This document shows, piece by piece, positions 35,961-47,735 of a DNA stretch of 64,000 nt; the first letter of the stretch is position 1; the number at the start of each line of letters is the position of its first letter. The notes below the pieces were generated by a model. It saw only the letters and a list, made by a program, of their open reading frames with translations. It had not been told where the DNA came from and did no database searches. The DNA lies in the NCBI GenBank assembly GCA_946699065.1, contig CAMPDV010000912.1, positions 1 to 64,000 of the forward strand, in the 5' to 3' direction. The stretch is from Loxodes magnus (taxonomy: Eukaryota > Ciliophora > Karyorelictea > Loxodida > Loxodidae). The position numbers and the translations under genes were made by a program.

Positions 35961-36714
35961 GATAAGGTCCATCGTATTTAAATTAAATGATATATAATAA
36001 TTAAGATAATAATTTTTTATTTATTAATTAATTATTTAAATTAAATTATATACTGATAACATAGTAATTTTCCTTTAGTTAAATAATTTAATTTAATTCT
36101 TATTTAATAAATTAAAATTATATTTTTTAAACTAGGTACAAATATATAAACAATAATGATCTAATAGTAATATTTTAAAATTAGCCATTCAATATGATAA
36201 TAGTAAATTTTAATTAAATCTAACAAATTAATTAGTTTATTCTATTTTAATTAAATAAATTTACAATAAAATTATATTATTTATAAAGATTATTTTAGAA
36301 TTAGTTTAATAAATATCTTTTTTATATTAATTATTTTAATTAATAATAGATTTAATTAAATAAAAAGTGTTAATATATTTTAAGTATATTGTATTTATTA
36401 TTCTAAAATCCAGTTAAATTTTTAAAATAATAGTTTATCTTTTTGTCTAAATTACAATATTATTTATATAAAATATTCAAATATCTTAAAATTAGTCTAG
36501 AAAGATATCTTCTAAATCAATTTATTTACCTTTTGATATTATTAAAGCTTTTCTTTTTACTAGTAGGATAATTATTTCTATATCAGTTGATAATTCTAAA
36601 TTATTTTTGTAAAAAATAAAGATTTTATTTATTTTTTCTAATTACTTCATAGATAAAATATTTTAGTTTTTTAATTATTATTTTTATTTTAAAAGTTATT
36701 TAATTAAGATTGTT
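35961..36714. other. AT-rich, no gene seen
   Basis: Pure A/T-rich spacer with no feature. Confidence 0.4.
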
Positions 36715-37430
36715 TATCATCAGCGTCATAATTCTTCCGCTCATAAAATTTAACTATTTTATGCTTAAATTCTTTATTTTCTCTTCTTATTGCTTATTGC
36801 TTATTGCTGCATTTCTGAATACCTTACAGTAAGTTTTCTCTTGTAGTTTCTCCCATCTTGATTACATCATAGTCTTTGAATTCTCTTTATCTTTCTGCTT
36901 CAGTATTATTTTTTGAATTTTTTTAATTGTCTACAGTATATGAACAGGTGTTAATAGTTTTTACAGAAATAGTATCTCTTTTTCTAGGTTTCAATTTTTA
37001 TTAGATAACATATCTACTAATTATTCTCTTCATTTTTAATATTCATAATACTGATTTAGGGGATCTGCTAACTTTTCTAGCTCTTTAGAAGGCTTTGAGT
37101 ATGGTAATTTTAAGCCTAAATATAATATAATTAGAAATACGTCTAACTTATTTAGTCTATTAATAGTTCCAAAGGATGCTAAGTTCTTTTTCATAGTTAT
37201 CAATTCTATTGTTGATTGTATCTTATATTCTGTTATTAATCTACTCTAAGTGTTTAATTTTCTCTTTTCTAAGTTTCTTAATCTAAATTTGTAGACTAAA
37301 GACTATCTTTCTAAGCTGTTTCAAGCTAATCTCTTCACTTGAACAGAATTACAGAATTTCTGATAAAGTACAGATTTTATCTGCTTCCTCTGTTTTTCCC
37401 CCTAAATTAAAATCACAACATAAGTGATTT
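36715..37430 (-). CDS. Coiled-coil protein with a 25-nt intron
   Basis: Minus-strand frame: CDFNLGGKTEEADKICTLSE, then a long coil SLKQLRKIVFSLQIQIKKLR and DNYEKELSILWNY. A GT...AG segment at 37116-37140 (GTATTTCT...ATTTAG, 25 nt) removed as an intron joins this in frame to KLPYSKPSKELEKLADPLNQ and EYQKWREQLVDMLSNKNW, a continued helical region with TGA as Trp. Near 36830 another frame change leads to KEFKHKIVKFYERKNYDADD. No zinc knuckle or known domain is visible, and the start codon is not identified. The clean intron is good local evidence that introns here are about 25 nt. Confidence 0.5.
37116..37140 (-). other. Predicted 25-nt spliceosomal intron
   Basis: Starts GTATTT and ends TTTAG on the minus strand. 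Removing it restores a single coiled-coil frame across the junction. Its size and base composition match the introns proposed for the array at 15403-18986. Confidence 0.55.
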
Positions 37431-38433
37431 ATTCTTGATCTGCTCAATTTTTAGTAGTGTCACTGGTCACCCAGCTCCTATTTCTTTGGAGCGGTAAAGA
37501 AATCTTTCCTGAGGTTCAACATTCCAGCATTTTTTAATCGTAATATAATGATTTGATTATTTAATTTAAGTTTAGTAATATAAGACAACAAAATATGCTA
37601 AATAGCTTTAATACTTTATAAATTGATGATATTTTATAATTTTAACTAAAGATAAAGCTTAGCTAAATTTAATAAAAACTAGTGTAAATTATTAACTTTC
37701 CTAGCTATACAATTTAATAAAATTAAGCAGTATTAGATAATTTTATAGACAAAGGAGTATATATACGATAAATTATCTTTATTGTCCTACATTTTTTTAA
37801 AATAAAATTAAAAAAAATACTACAATGATAGAATTATTTTGACAAAAATGAAGCTGTAAAAGAAAAACACAAGAGCATTATGTAAAATAGGCTGATGATC
37901 CAAATGTAAATAACAGTTTATAACCTATAGGGAAATATAGTAAAGACATATTAATTGATATTAATAATATAAGATCTTTAAAATTAAATTATGAAACTAT
38001 CTAAATAGTGGCAAGTATTTTATTCATAAAATTAAAAATTAAAAATTATAAAAAAGAGATAGTATTTAAATTAACTACTAATATTTAAATTAAAAAATTT
38101 AGATTAAAGAAAATTAATTAATAGATTAATAATAAAATATATTTATTTTTATTATAAATCAGGATAAAAGAAGGAATTTATAGATTTTAGTTTTATTGGT
38201 GTAACTAAACAAAACTTAATGAATAATTGATGCGTATTAGTAATTAAGTAAATGAATAACTATATATTAAATTGTAAATTTAATTATATAAATTTATAAG
38301 TTTAGATAGTAATAAAGCTTATTACATTATTTACTATTTAAATAAATTTAATATCAGTCCAATATTTTTCTTAAATAACATAAAATATAAAAGTTATCAT
38401 ATAAATTTTTCTATATTAAAAATATATGCTTGT
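37431..38433. other. Short GC-richer patch, then AT-rich spacer
   Basis: 37440-37545 is less AT-rich and contains GCTCCTATTTCTTTGGAGC, an inverted repeat, followed by GGTAAAGAAATCTTTCC. It may be part of the upstream region of the coiled-coil gene or a repeat fragment. 37546-38433 shows nothing but A/T. Confidence 0.35.
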
Positions 38434-38828
38434 TAACCGCGGTCAGAAGAACTAGTGATTAATATGTTGTAGTGGATAATGCATTACAAGTTATTTCGCA
38501 CTAGATGTCACAATGGAGAAGGATGAACGAGCTCGGAAATGATGAACCTTATCTTCCCAAGGGTTCGCACTAGCAGTATGAAGTTTGACTGACAGGTCTT
38601 CTAATTTCTTAAATATTATTTCTAATTTAGATTTTATTCAAGAAGACTGGAACATTTGATTCGAGCCTTAATAATAATTTTTAATAAACTGATTTCTCAT
38701 TTGGAGAAACTGACATGAAATATTGAACGGCTAGAATAAAAAAATGAAATATGAAAACATTTTTATAGAATTAATATTAATATTGAAAGAGCTGCTGTGC
38801 CAACAAGGGGCTAAGCGTTCTATAATCA
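38434..38828 (+). repeat. SINE-like family 1, copy c
   Basis: Begins AACCGCGGTCAGAAGAACTA, with the family order (palindromic head, CACTAGATGTCAC, GAGCTCGGAAATG, GGGTTCGCACTAGCAGTATG, TTCAAGAAGACTGG, AATATTAATATTGAAAGAGC). It ends in a decayed terminal hairpin and CTATAATC. It is the first of three repeats clustered upstream of kinase-kelch B. Confidence 0.65.
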
Positions 38829-38904
38829 AATTTATTTATTTATTATTTAGATTGCTAAATTGTAAGATAAAGTAAAGATTTATTATAAATTGAAAAATGA
38901 AAAA

Positions 38905-39125
38905 TGTGCCATAGCAGCCGAGTAGATAACTTGATGCAGTATAGGCTGTATTACAAATACTCTTGTAAAAGATGTCACTACGAATAAGAAAGGATGTGAC
39001 CTTTGTGATATAAGTCTTACTTATTGAGGGTTCTCTTTAGCGGTGAAAAAAGCTGACTAGGAAACACTGAGTTCAGTTCTCAGAATCTTTCTATCTTGGC
39101 ATTTGCTCTGTGTAGCAATGGGAAA
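38905..39125 (+). repeat. SINE-like family 2, copy b
   Basis: Matches the element at 33228 through GAGTAGATAACTTGATGCAGT, the stem region, GATGTCACTACGAATAAG, TTATTGAGGGTTCTCTTTAGC and AAGCTGACTAGG. The relation is clear but diverged. The 3' end is uncertain. Confidence 0.5.
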
Positions 39126-39362
39126 ATAACTAAAACTTGACTGTTATTAACTATAATTTTTACTTAGAAAAATTTTAGGTTCAAAGAAATTGAAAAGATT
39201 TATAAATATTACTAAATAACAATATATTTTTAAAAAGAAAAGAACAATAATAAATTCCAGTAAGATGAAGGAGAAGTAGTACTATTCATGGAGTCATAAA
39301 TGATTTAAAACTAGAGAAAAAGTGTTATTCAAACTTTTAGTTAAATAAATAACTAAATTAGA

Positions 39363-39680
39363 TTAGAGGGTGCGTAGCACCTCAATGGCGTTCAACTCTT
39401 TAATAAAGATTTTAAAGTTAAAAAAATTATTTTCTTAAATCTTCCACAGTACTATCATTCCTTTGTGAATCTTGTCTTCTATAGGTCCACTATCGGAATA
39501 CTCCATAAGAGACCTTAGTATCTGGCTTCTTTCATCATTAACACTAATGCCTCTTCAGTCTTGTCTTTTCTTTTTACCAAGATTATTTTTCAGTTCTTCG
39601 CTCATGGGTACTTTCTGATAGCTGATCTTAAGTAAATCTCAGTTAGAAGATTGCTCCTAACTATTTATTGATTGAATAAT
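39363..39680 (-). repeat. SINE-like family 3, copy a
   Basis: Starts (left) with AGAGGGTGCGTAGCACCTCA and ATGGCGTTCAACTCTTTAA, the reverse complement of the family 1 terminal hairpin. The body (CTTCCACAGTACTATCATTC, then CTTGTCTTCTATAGGTCCAC and TTCGCTCATGGGTACTTTC) has counterparts at 47736-48030 and 60284-60590. It ends AGAAGATTGCTCC near 39655. It lies about 185 bp upstream of the kinase-kelch B start. Confidence 0.6.
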
Positions 39681-39865
39681 AATGATAATAAAGGTTTAAA
39701 GGTTAAAATAATGATAATTTTTAGAATATACATTGAATGATGATATAACTATAGTTATAATTAGTTATAATGATAATTAACTTTAATTATTATTAATTTA
39801 ATTAGAACTGTATCAAATCCTTTAGTTTTATTTAATTATATTACATACTTACCTTTTTTATTTAA

Positions 39866-41887
39866 ATGTCTAATCTAAATTAGGATAAAGAAATCAAGGT
39901 TGATGATATTTGAGAATTGCTGAAAAAAAACGGAGCATCAAAGGATCCACGATCTCCAATAAGAATTTGAGATTATAATGAATTAATTCCTAACTAAAAA
40001 TTCTTAAATAAACTATAGAAAATAGGCAAAGGAGGATATGGATCAGTTTACTTAATAGATATTGAAGGGATCTAATATGCACTTAAAATAATGACTTAAA
40101 AAAAAGGAGAAACATAATAAATGCTAACAAGGGATTTCTATAATGAATGCAAATAACTTTTGTCAATAAATCACACAAGAATTTTAAGACTTATAGGAGT
40201 ATCTATTGATATTAGCGAGGAAGATAGTTATTGCTTTTGTCATTATACTAACTTCTAATAAAAAGGAAATCTGTATAACTTAATTTAGAGGAAATAATTA
40301 TTTACAGATGCCTAAAATTAAAATTAGCGATTTTATAGGAAGTTAAAGTTACTTAGCTAAATTGCTGAAGGAATACATGCCATTCACAATGTAGGTCTCG
40401 TTCATAGAGATATAAAATCTTTAAACATTTTGTTAGATGACAATGATGCGCCTAAAATTGCAGATTTAGGTTTAACGTCAGATTAACTGACTTCATTTAC
40501 GTCTAGAGCTAAAGGATCAATACAATGAATGGCTCCTGAAGTTTTTTGTTAAAAAAATTATGATAGAAGTGATATTTGGGCCTTAGGATGTGTCGCTGTA
40601 GAAATGTTTAATGAAAGCATTCCTTATCCAGATTTAAAGACAAGTGATATTTAAGATTATGTTGTTAATAAAAAAAAAATTCCTAAATTTTTAGAAGAAA
40701 TACATAGAGATAATCTATTATTATAACTCTTAAATTAATGTTTTAGATATGATCCAAAAGAAAGACCTACTATTTAGTAATTTAGACAGTAGCTAGAAAT
40801 AATAAAGAGTTAACATGAAAAAAATCTTTAAATACCTTAAATCAATTAATAAATAGTAGATAATCATTAAGAAGATTTTTCAAGCCAGGCACCTTCTGGT
40901 AAAAAAAGTGGATGATCAACAAAAAATACAAATGAGCAAAAAATAATTATAGCAAAATAAACTTTACCTTAATTTCCTAAAGTTTCTTTTTTAAAGGATG
41001 CAAATACAGTAATATCTATGATTGGGGTTAACTTTAAAGAAGAGAAATTATTAAATAGTTCTATCGTGATGGATTAAGAAACTTCTGTCTATTATAATGA
41101 AAACTCAATCTACGTTGCAGGAGGAAAATTTGACGGAAATTACTCACAAAACTTTCAAATTATTGATAGAAATAATTTTAAAGTTATTAAGACTAAATAG
41201 ATGCTTTATCCTAGAAGTAATCCTGGAATAATTCCTAGAAATGTAGAAAAAAACGAATTAATTTATATATTTTCAGGAAATAATCTAACTTAATAGGAGA
41301 AAGCAAGTGAATATTATAATGCAAAAGAAGATAAATTCGTAAAATTTTAGGAAATAATATTCAATAATAAAAACTTTGGAAGCATTTTAATAGATTAAAA
41401 TATTTTCGTTTTAGGGGGAATAGACAGTGAAGAAGAAGAATAAGTATCAGGTTAGAGATATGATTTATATTTGGAAATTTGAGACGTAATTATAGAATGT
41501 ATTCCAAGTGGCTCCTCTATAAATTTAGCAAGTGATGAGAATAATAAGATTTATATGTTTGGAGAATATATTGATGGAGTTTATAATTTCAAATGGGAGT
41601 AAGAGGAAGCAAAATATGAAAAGATATGTGAGCAAAGTTATCCCGGGTAACCTTGCAATTAGAATCCAATAATAGAGGATTAAAAAATATATGTATTTGA
41701 CGCCATAAAAGTTTATTGCTATGATATTCAGAAAAAAATTTGGGAAACAATATACGAAATAAAATTTCAGGGTTCAATAGAATAGATTTTATAAAACTTT
41801 AAAAACGAAAATGAAATGTAGGAGAATGAGGAATATAAGTAGTTTTAACAATCTTAACTTTTAAGGAAAAACTTTAAATTAATTTAA
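39866..41887 (+). CDS. Kinase-kelch fusion protein, paralog B
   Basis: ATG 39866. The kinase domain has IGKGGYGSVY, YALKIM, LVHRDIKSLNIL, IADLGL (DLG for DFG), KGSIQWMAPEVF with Trp as TGA, SDIWALGCVAVEMF and ERPTIQQF, so all catalytic elements are present. The TKL-type motifs are as in paralog A. The kelch half from about residue 375 is nearly identical in DNA to that of A (IYVAGGKFDG, YIFSGNN, FVLGGID, YMFGEYIDG), while the kinase half differs from A at many codons. One change in B turns a Glu codon (GAA) to TAA (Gln), and Cys to Tyr occurs in NGNYSQ. The C-terminus is a short Gln/Glu helix. The stop is taken as TAA 41885-41887; earlier TAA/TAG codons are read as Gln by alignment with A and C. 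A kinase signalling role at an unknown location is inferred. Confidence 0.85.
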
Positions 41888-44078
41888 AATAATAAATATA
41901 AAATTTATATCTTATTTTCTTAAAATTAAACGTATAATTTCATAAATTAAAAGAGATACCAATGTTTTTTTTATTTAAATGTAAAGGTTAATTATTTTTA
42001 GAGTTTCCAATTGTTTGAATATAATAATCTTGATTAAACATTGAACAGAAATTGATTAGACTCTCTATTTAATTATTTTGTTATAGTTCTAAATGAGAAA
42101 AATTTAAGAAGCTCAATTAAAATTAAAAAAGTTGTTCTTTTGATATTTAATAATTTTAATGAATACTCTTTTAACTATAAAGCAAAATAGATAAAAATAT
42201 ACCTAATAAATAAAAATACAAGCATACACTAAGAAAATTCTAATCTTTATTTAATTTAGTAAAATATAAAAATAAAACTTACGTTTCTTTTATTATTAAT
42301 TAAGAAATGAATTTATAAATAAGATTTTAAAGAGTAGTTAAATAAAGATTATATTCAATCATTAAATAAAAGCACTTCGATAAAAATATAAGAGTAAAAT
42401 AAATGAATAAAATAGAATAAAAAAAATCTAATTTTGCTATTTCATATTTTAGATTTAAATTATAAGCAATCAAATGCTTTAAAAGGGACAGAATAGTTAA
42501 AAATAAAATTATAAAACTAAATAATAAGTTTTATCTTTAATAGCAAGGAATTTATATTTTATTTATCATCAATACTCTTTCCAAAATTAAAGAAAAATAA
42601 TCTCTTTATTCCTATATTTTATTTATATAAGATAAAATATTTAAAAAAAGGGAAAAATATATAGATAAAACAAAACTTTAGTTAAATAAATTAAAATTTG
42701 AAAGAGGTGTATATAGAGTAATAGATGTACAACAAGTAAATAAATTAATTTTAAGTCTTGAGCTTTTAAGTTCAAATAATTTAAAATAAATAAAGTTTGA
42801 TGTAGTTTATGTTTAAATCTAAACTTAAATTTTACTTAATGCTTTCTATTATTTAAGCAATAATAATTATTTTTTTGATTTACTCCAAGAATATTTTATC
42901 AATTTTTTATTTAGAAAGTTTTTCATAGATAATAGTTATTAGAGCTATTTTATTCATATAGCTTATCTCTAATGATTTATTTGAGATAAAATAAATTTGT
43001 TATATCTATCTATTTTATTTATAATTAGCACCTCTAGATATGCTTTATATTATATTCCTTTATTAGTTAAATAAATCATAATGCTTAGCTATTTTTCATA
43101 TTTACTCAATCTTTTATTGCATCTATCAAATAAAGAAAAAAAAATTTAATTTTTTGTAAAGTATTGTCAATTAAAAGATTTTACAAAAGATAAAAAGAAA
43201 AGCTCAAAACACATAAGTAAACAATTACTTAAATTTATCTATCTGAGGAGATCTGTTTGCATAATTATAAAGAAATAAAATATTTTATAATCTTAGGAAT
43301 AAATTCAATAATTACATTGGAATCTATATTTCCTAAATAAAATTTAAAGGTAAAATACTTCGAAGTAAATAAGGAGAAATAGAGTAAGCAAAAAGTAGAT
43401 AATGTTTTTCAAAAATATTTCTTACTTTTAGATCTTTAAATTTAAGATAAATAATTAAGCTCTAAATAAGCTTTTATTTCTAAATTAAAACACTAAAGTG
43501 TAGATTCTTAGTTAATTAACATAATTAGAAATAATTTATAATAATTATTTAAGATATAGCTTACCAATTTCTAAGTTAAGAACATTTAAATTTTAAAAGA
43601 AACATTCTAAGTTAACTTTCTTAATAGCCTATCTCATAATGATACTTTAATAAAATAAAATTTAGCTAATTTAAATCTCTAAAAGAGTGATGCAAAAATA
43701 AATTTTATTTGCATACAATGCTTTACTATTTTTATTTATCTAGCTAATTAAGTTCTAACTATTTAATTTTAGATGCCTTTTATACAATTTTTGAAGTTAT
43801 GTATTCGTATAATTAATAGATTAGAGGGTAAATTTTGAAAATAGTTATCTAAAAAGACTTAAATTTTACGTATGATGTTTAAAAGGATTTCTATCTATGT
43901 GAGGCAATCTTAAAATCCTTTATTTTAAATCAAAATTAACTAGAGATAAATTGCTTAGAGATGGATTTGAATATTAGCAATTATAGTTAGCTATGCTAAA
44001 AGTGAATTTAGAGTTTCCAATTAATTAATATACTTATATAATATGAAAATTATAGAAATATTATTTCTAATTTAAGTG
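41888..44078. other. AT-rich, no gene seen
   Basis: About 2.2 kb of A/T-rich intergenic DNA between two convergent kinase genes. No repeat, frame or structure stands out. Confidence 0.4.
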
Positions 44079-46015
44079 TTAAAACACGCTTCCGAAGATT
44101 CCGCTTTCATTTTCGCAAATAAAAGTTCCTGATTATTCTTCATTTGAGTTACCCTGTTCTGCATACAGACTTGATATAATATTATTGGAGTTTGGTTAGG
44201 ATGATTTATTTGAGCTTCCAAAATATTTTTACTTAGATACATTTGGGATACAAATATTGCTTCCCTCTTCGTTTTTTTTACAACTAAAGGTCTAATTATT
44301 TTCCTTTTGATGATCTAGTTTCAAGCTTTAGAAGCATTCGACAAATTATTATATAGAAGGTCTTTTATTTGGATCAATCTTAAAGCATTAAAGCAAAAGA
44401 TTTATAAAATTGTCTACTGATTCTACTTTAGAGCAATTCTATAAATCCTTTGCAATTTAATAAGTTACTTGAAACTATGAAAATGGTTCTTTCTCTTCAA
44501 CTAAAGCTTAAGCTATCTAGTCCTCATCAATATTTCCCCAAGTCTATTTTTCAAACAGAAGCTCAAATACTAAGCAACCAAAGGCTCAAATCTCTATTGT
44601 ATTCGAAGTTTTATATTTCTCAGTTAAAATTTCAGGAGCTTAATATCTAAGAGTTCCTGTTTGAAAGCACTTATCTAAGTAAGTTTAAAAATTAGCTATT
44701 CCAAAGTCACAAATTTTAGCATTTTATTCTTTATCAAGTAATATATTTTAAGGCTTTAAGTCTCTATGCACAATTCCTTTTCAATGTAAATATTGAATTC
44801 CTTATGCTATTTGATTTAATATTTTCATTACTACTCTTAATCGATTATATTATTCATCTCTTTTAGCGAAGAGGCATGCTTTTCCTGAAATAATATCTCC
44901 AAGTGAACAAGTCATTAAAGGAGTGATTAAACATAGTTTCTGATTATAACTTATTCCCCAAAGTTATAATATAGAATCATGCTTAATGCTTATTTAGATT
45001 TTGATTTCGTTTATAATATAATCGACTAATTTTTGATTGCTATATGGAATTTTAATTATTTTAACTGCGATTTCTTGCTATAAATCGTTGTTATGTATTT
45101 AGCATTTAAATACTTCTCCAAAACCTCCTTTTCCAATTGGCTTATTTTCTTAAAAGACAAGGTTTTAAAATTCTAATACATCAATAAAATGATTTAAATT
45201 TAGTTTTTCTAGTTATTTTATAATTTCCATTTAAGTGCTTTCCTCTAATTTCTATTCTTTCTGCTGATGTAATTAAAGTTCTTTTACTTTTTCATTATTA
45301 CCTTAAAGATCAATTATATTAGGTTAAGCTGCTTAATTAATAAATTTTTTTCTTTAGTTATAATTCTCAGTAGCATTATTTGAAGTATTAGATTTGCTAA
45401 AGCTCATTTGCTATTATTTTGAAATATACTCTGATTTATATTGCTAGGTAAATTTATTTTATAACTTAGAAATTTATTCATCGTTCATACTTTCAAGGAA
45501 TTTAACTATTTATCCAGCTGATGGTTTTTCTTAAGGATTTAATGAGAAGCGTTTAGTAATTTCTCGATATTAGATTGGTATTTAGTTTATCAATATAGAT
45601 ATCTAGCTTTCTTAAAACATTTCTTCTTATTTTATTTTTTATGTCCCTTGCTAATTTCTCAAAAGCAAATTTACTGCTATGCATGCAAATCCTCAGATAT
45701 CTATAGCTTATGTTGCTGGATAATTTTAGTTAAAAATTTCAGGCGCTTAGTATTATATTGTACCAGATTACTGTTGATAATTAAGATGATCCTATAGAAC
45801 TGCTAGTCCTAAATCAGCTATTTTTGCATTATAGAATTAGTCAATTAAAATATTATTAGGCTTCAAATCTCGATGAATAATACCTTATGCATGTAGCCAT
45901 TAGATCCTTTATAAAATAAGTTTACTTTCTTTCATACTACTATATAAGCATTGTTTCAGCAGAAAACATCTATTTATAGATTAATAGATACTAAAGTTCT
46001 CTTTAATGATTTATC
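44079..46015 (-). CDS. Tandem protein kinase, first domain N-truncated
   Basis: One open minus frame carries two kinase domains. Domain 1 begins inside the C-lobe: IQWLHAQGIIHRDLKPNNIL, KIADLGLAVL, GTIQYQAPEIF and AIDIWGFACI with Trp as TGA. Its glycine loop and catalytic Lys are missing; the frame fades out upstream of about 46015, close to the inverted repeat at 46128. A Gln/Ser/Asn-rich coil linker follows. Domain 2 is complete: NKPIGKGGFGEVFKC, IAVKIIKI, IKHDSILQLWGI, LHWKGIVHRDLKPQNILLD, KICDFGIANF, GTLRYQAPEIL, TIEIWAFGCLVFELL and DPNKRPSIQQF. The tail is Ser/Asn-rich, ending at TAA 44081-44079. Domain 2 should be an active Ser/Thr kinase. The gene may be 5'-truncated, or its missing exon may lie further away. 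Confidence 0.75.
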
Positions 46016-46127
46016 TTTTAAAAATTGTGAAAAGAAAAATATAAAAACTTGAAATTTGAAAATGAAGCTATAATGTAAATGCTTTTTAAACTTCTATAGC
46101 ATTTGAATATGCAATTAAATATACTTA

Positions 46128-46371
46128 TTTAAATTAAAAATTACTCTTTAAACATTAAAATGATCCCACCGAGACTCGAACTCGGATTGTTGGATTAAGA
46201 GTCCAAAGTGGTAGCATTACACCATAGGAATGATTATTATATTATAGGTTGTATAAATACATATAAAATAGTAAAAATGATATAATTTAATTTAGTTTGT
46301 TTTGAATATAATTTTAAATAAAAGTTATAGAAATTAAATTTATTATTATTTAATTAAGCATAAAAATATTT
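46128..46371 (-). repeat. Inverted repeat, left arm (244 bp, contains a tRNA-like sequence)
   Basis: Near-perfect reverse complement of 49000-49243. Similarity stops sharply at both ends (outer edge near ATTTAAATTAAAAATTACTC, inner edge at CATAAAAATATTT). The arm includes the tRNA-like sequence at 46161-46231. The tRNA-Gln locus at 55685 shares flanking sequence with this arm, so the arm derives from a tRNA-Gln locus. Confidence 0.8.
46161..46231 (-). tRNA. Gln-like tRNA with CUU anticodon (probable pseudogene), copy 1
   Basis: The body matches the tRNA-Gln(CUG) at 55685 and 60014, but the anticodon loop reads CTCTTAA instead of CTCTGAA. That makes the anticodon CUU (Lys, AAG) on a Gln-type body. 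The acceptor stem has lost two pairs (ATTCCTA against TGGGATC), and in the D-arm the conserved GG is GC with one stem mismatch. The T-arm CCGAG/CTCGG is intact. Probably a pseudogene. If transcribed, its charging identity would be in doubt. Confidence 0.7.
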
Positions 46372-47296
46372 GGTTAGAATTTTGTATTACATTTATTATT
46401 TAAAATGAACTAAATGTTTTAAAATAATAAAGTAATATTAGCTTTTAATAAAATTGAATAAATATATTATTTTAAGTAAAAGATTAAATAATTTAACTTT
46501 TTAAAAACTATTTTATATTTTAAATTACTTTAAACTAATTTTAAACTAATATCAATTTTTAGTAATATAAGATCAAAAGTTATGCTTGATTGTAGTTTTC
46601 TAATTTGAATTTAAGAAATAATGTTTTATTATTTTTATGTATTGAACAATATTTTAAGAAAGGCTAAAATATCATCATAATAATTAGTTAAAAAAATAAT
46701 TTAAGTCTGATCTTTAAAATATAAAAAATAAATATAAAAATAATTAAAATTTTGGAAAATATAATATGAATGCTTCAAAAGCTATAATTTTTAAATCAAA
46801 TGCAAAATAAAAAATTTGCAAAAATAAAGTTATATTATAAAGAAAATTAACAAGTTTTTTAATTAATTAATTGTTATATATTAATAATAGAAAATTTTAA
46901 ATACCAATATTTAAATTTTATTATTATGTTATCTAATAAAAATTTATATAACTTCATAAAATAAAATTATTGTTTTATATAAATTTTAAGATATTTACAA
47001 ACATCAATAAAAATATATTCAATTATATGTGTTTTTAAAAATTGGAAATTTTAATATTTAAAAATATATTGTGTAAACATTTTTAATTGTTTTCTTAAAA
47101 AATATACTAAAGATAGATTTTAAATAAGCAATATATGATCCAGTCAAAAAATATCAAATGTCAACTTTAAATTTTAATTTAAGTTATAATTAAATTATTT
47201 TTTATATTATTTAAGTTAAAATAATTTTTCAGTTATAAAGAAAAAAAATTAAATGTTATTAGATTAAAAATTAAAATTTATTAATAATTATAAAAT
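46372..47296. other. AT-rich spacer inside the inverted-repeat unit
   Basis: No gene or repeat is seen. Nearly pure A/T sequence between the left arm and SINE-like copy d. Confidence 0.4.
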
Positions 47297-47702
47297 GGAT
47301 GTCGGCCGCGTCAGAAAATTTAGTAGGTAATCTGGTGCAGTGTATACTGCATTGTGAGTAATATCGCACTAGATGCCACCACGGGGAAGGGTGGATAAGC
47401 TCCGTTGAGACATACCTAACTTACTTGAGGGTTCTCTCTAGCAGTATGAAAGTTTGACTGACGGGCCTTTTAGTTACCGACTTAATAACTAATTTTTATT
47501 TAGACCTTATTCAAGAAGACTGAAGCATTTGACTCAAGATTTAAGAATAATTTTTAATAAGAAGATTCCCTATTTGGAGAAGCTGACACAACTCATCTGA
47601 CCTCTAGAATTTTAACAAGAAACATGAGAACATTTTTTTAATATTAAATATTAATATTGAAAGAGCTGCGCGCCAATGAGGTGCTACGCTCTATAATCAT
47701 TT
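47297..47702 (+). repeat. SINE-like family 1, copy d (best preserved)
   Basis: Begins GGATGTCGGCCGCGTCAGAA, then GTAATCTGGTGCAGTGTATA, CTGCATTG, CACTAGATGCCACCACGGGG, GAGGGTTCTCTCTAGCAGTA and AAGTTTGACTGACGGGCC. Then come TATTCAAGAAGACTGAAG, CTATTTGGAGAAGCTGACAC and AATATTAATATTGAAAGAGC. It ends with the terminal hairpin GCTGCGCGCC AATGA GGTGCTACGC, CTCTATAATCAT and a TTTATT tail. It faces the family 3 copy at 47736 tail to tail. Confidence 0.75.
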
Positions 47703-47735
47703 TTATTTATTTATTTAATAAAAAAATTAAATAAT

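Noticed and set aside
46161-46231. Suppressor tRNA for UAA/UAG
   Set aside because: The loop is CTCTTAA, so positions 34-36 are CUU, not UUA or CUA; the stems fix the register.
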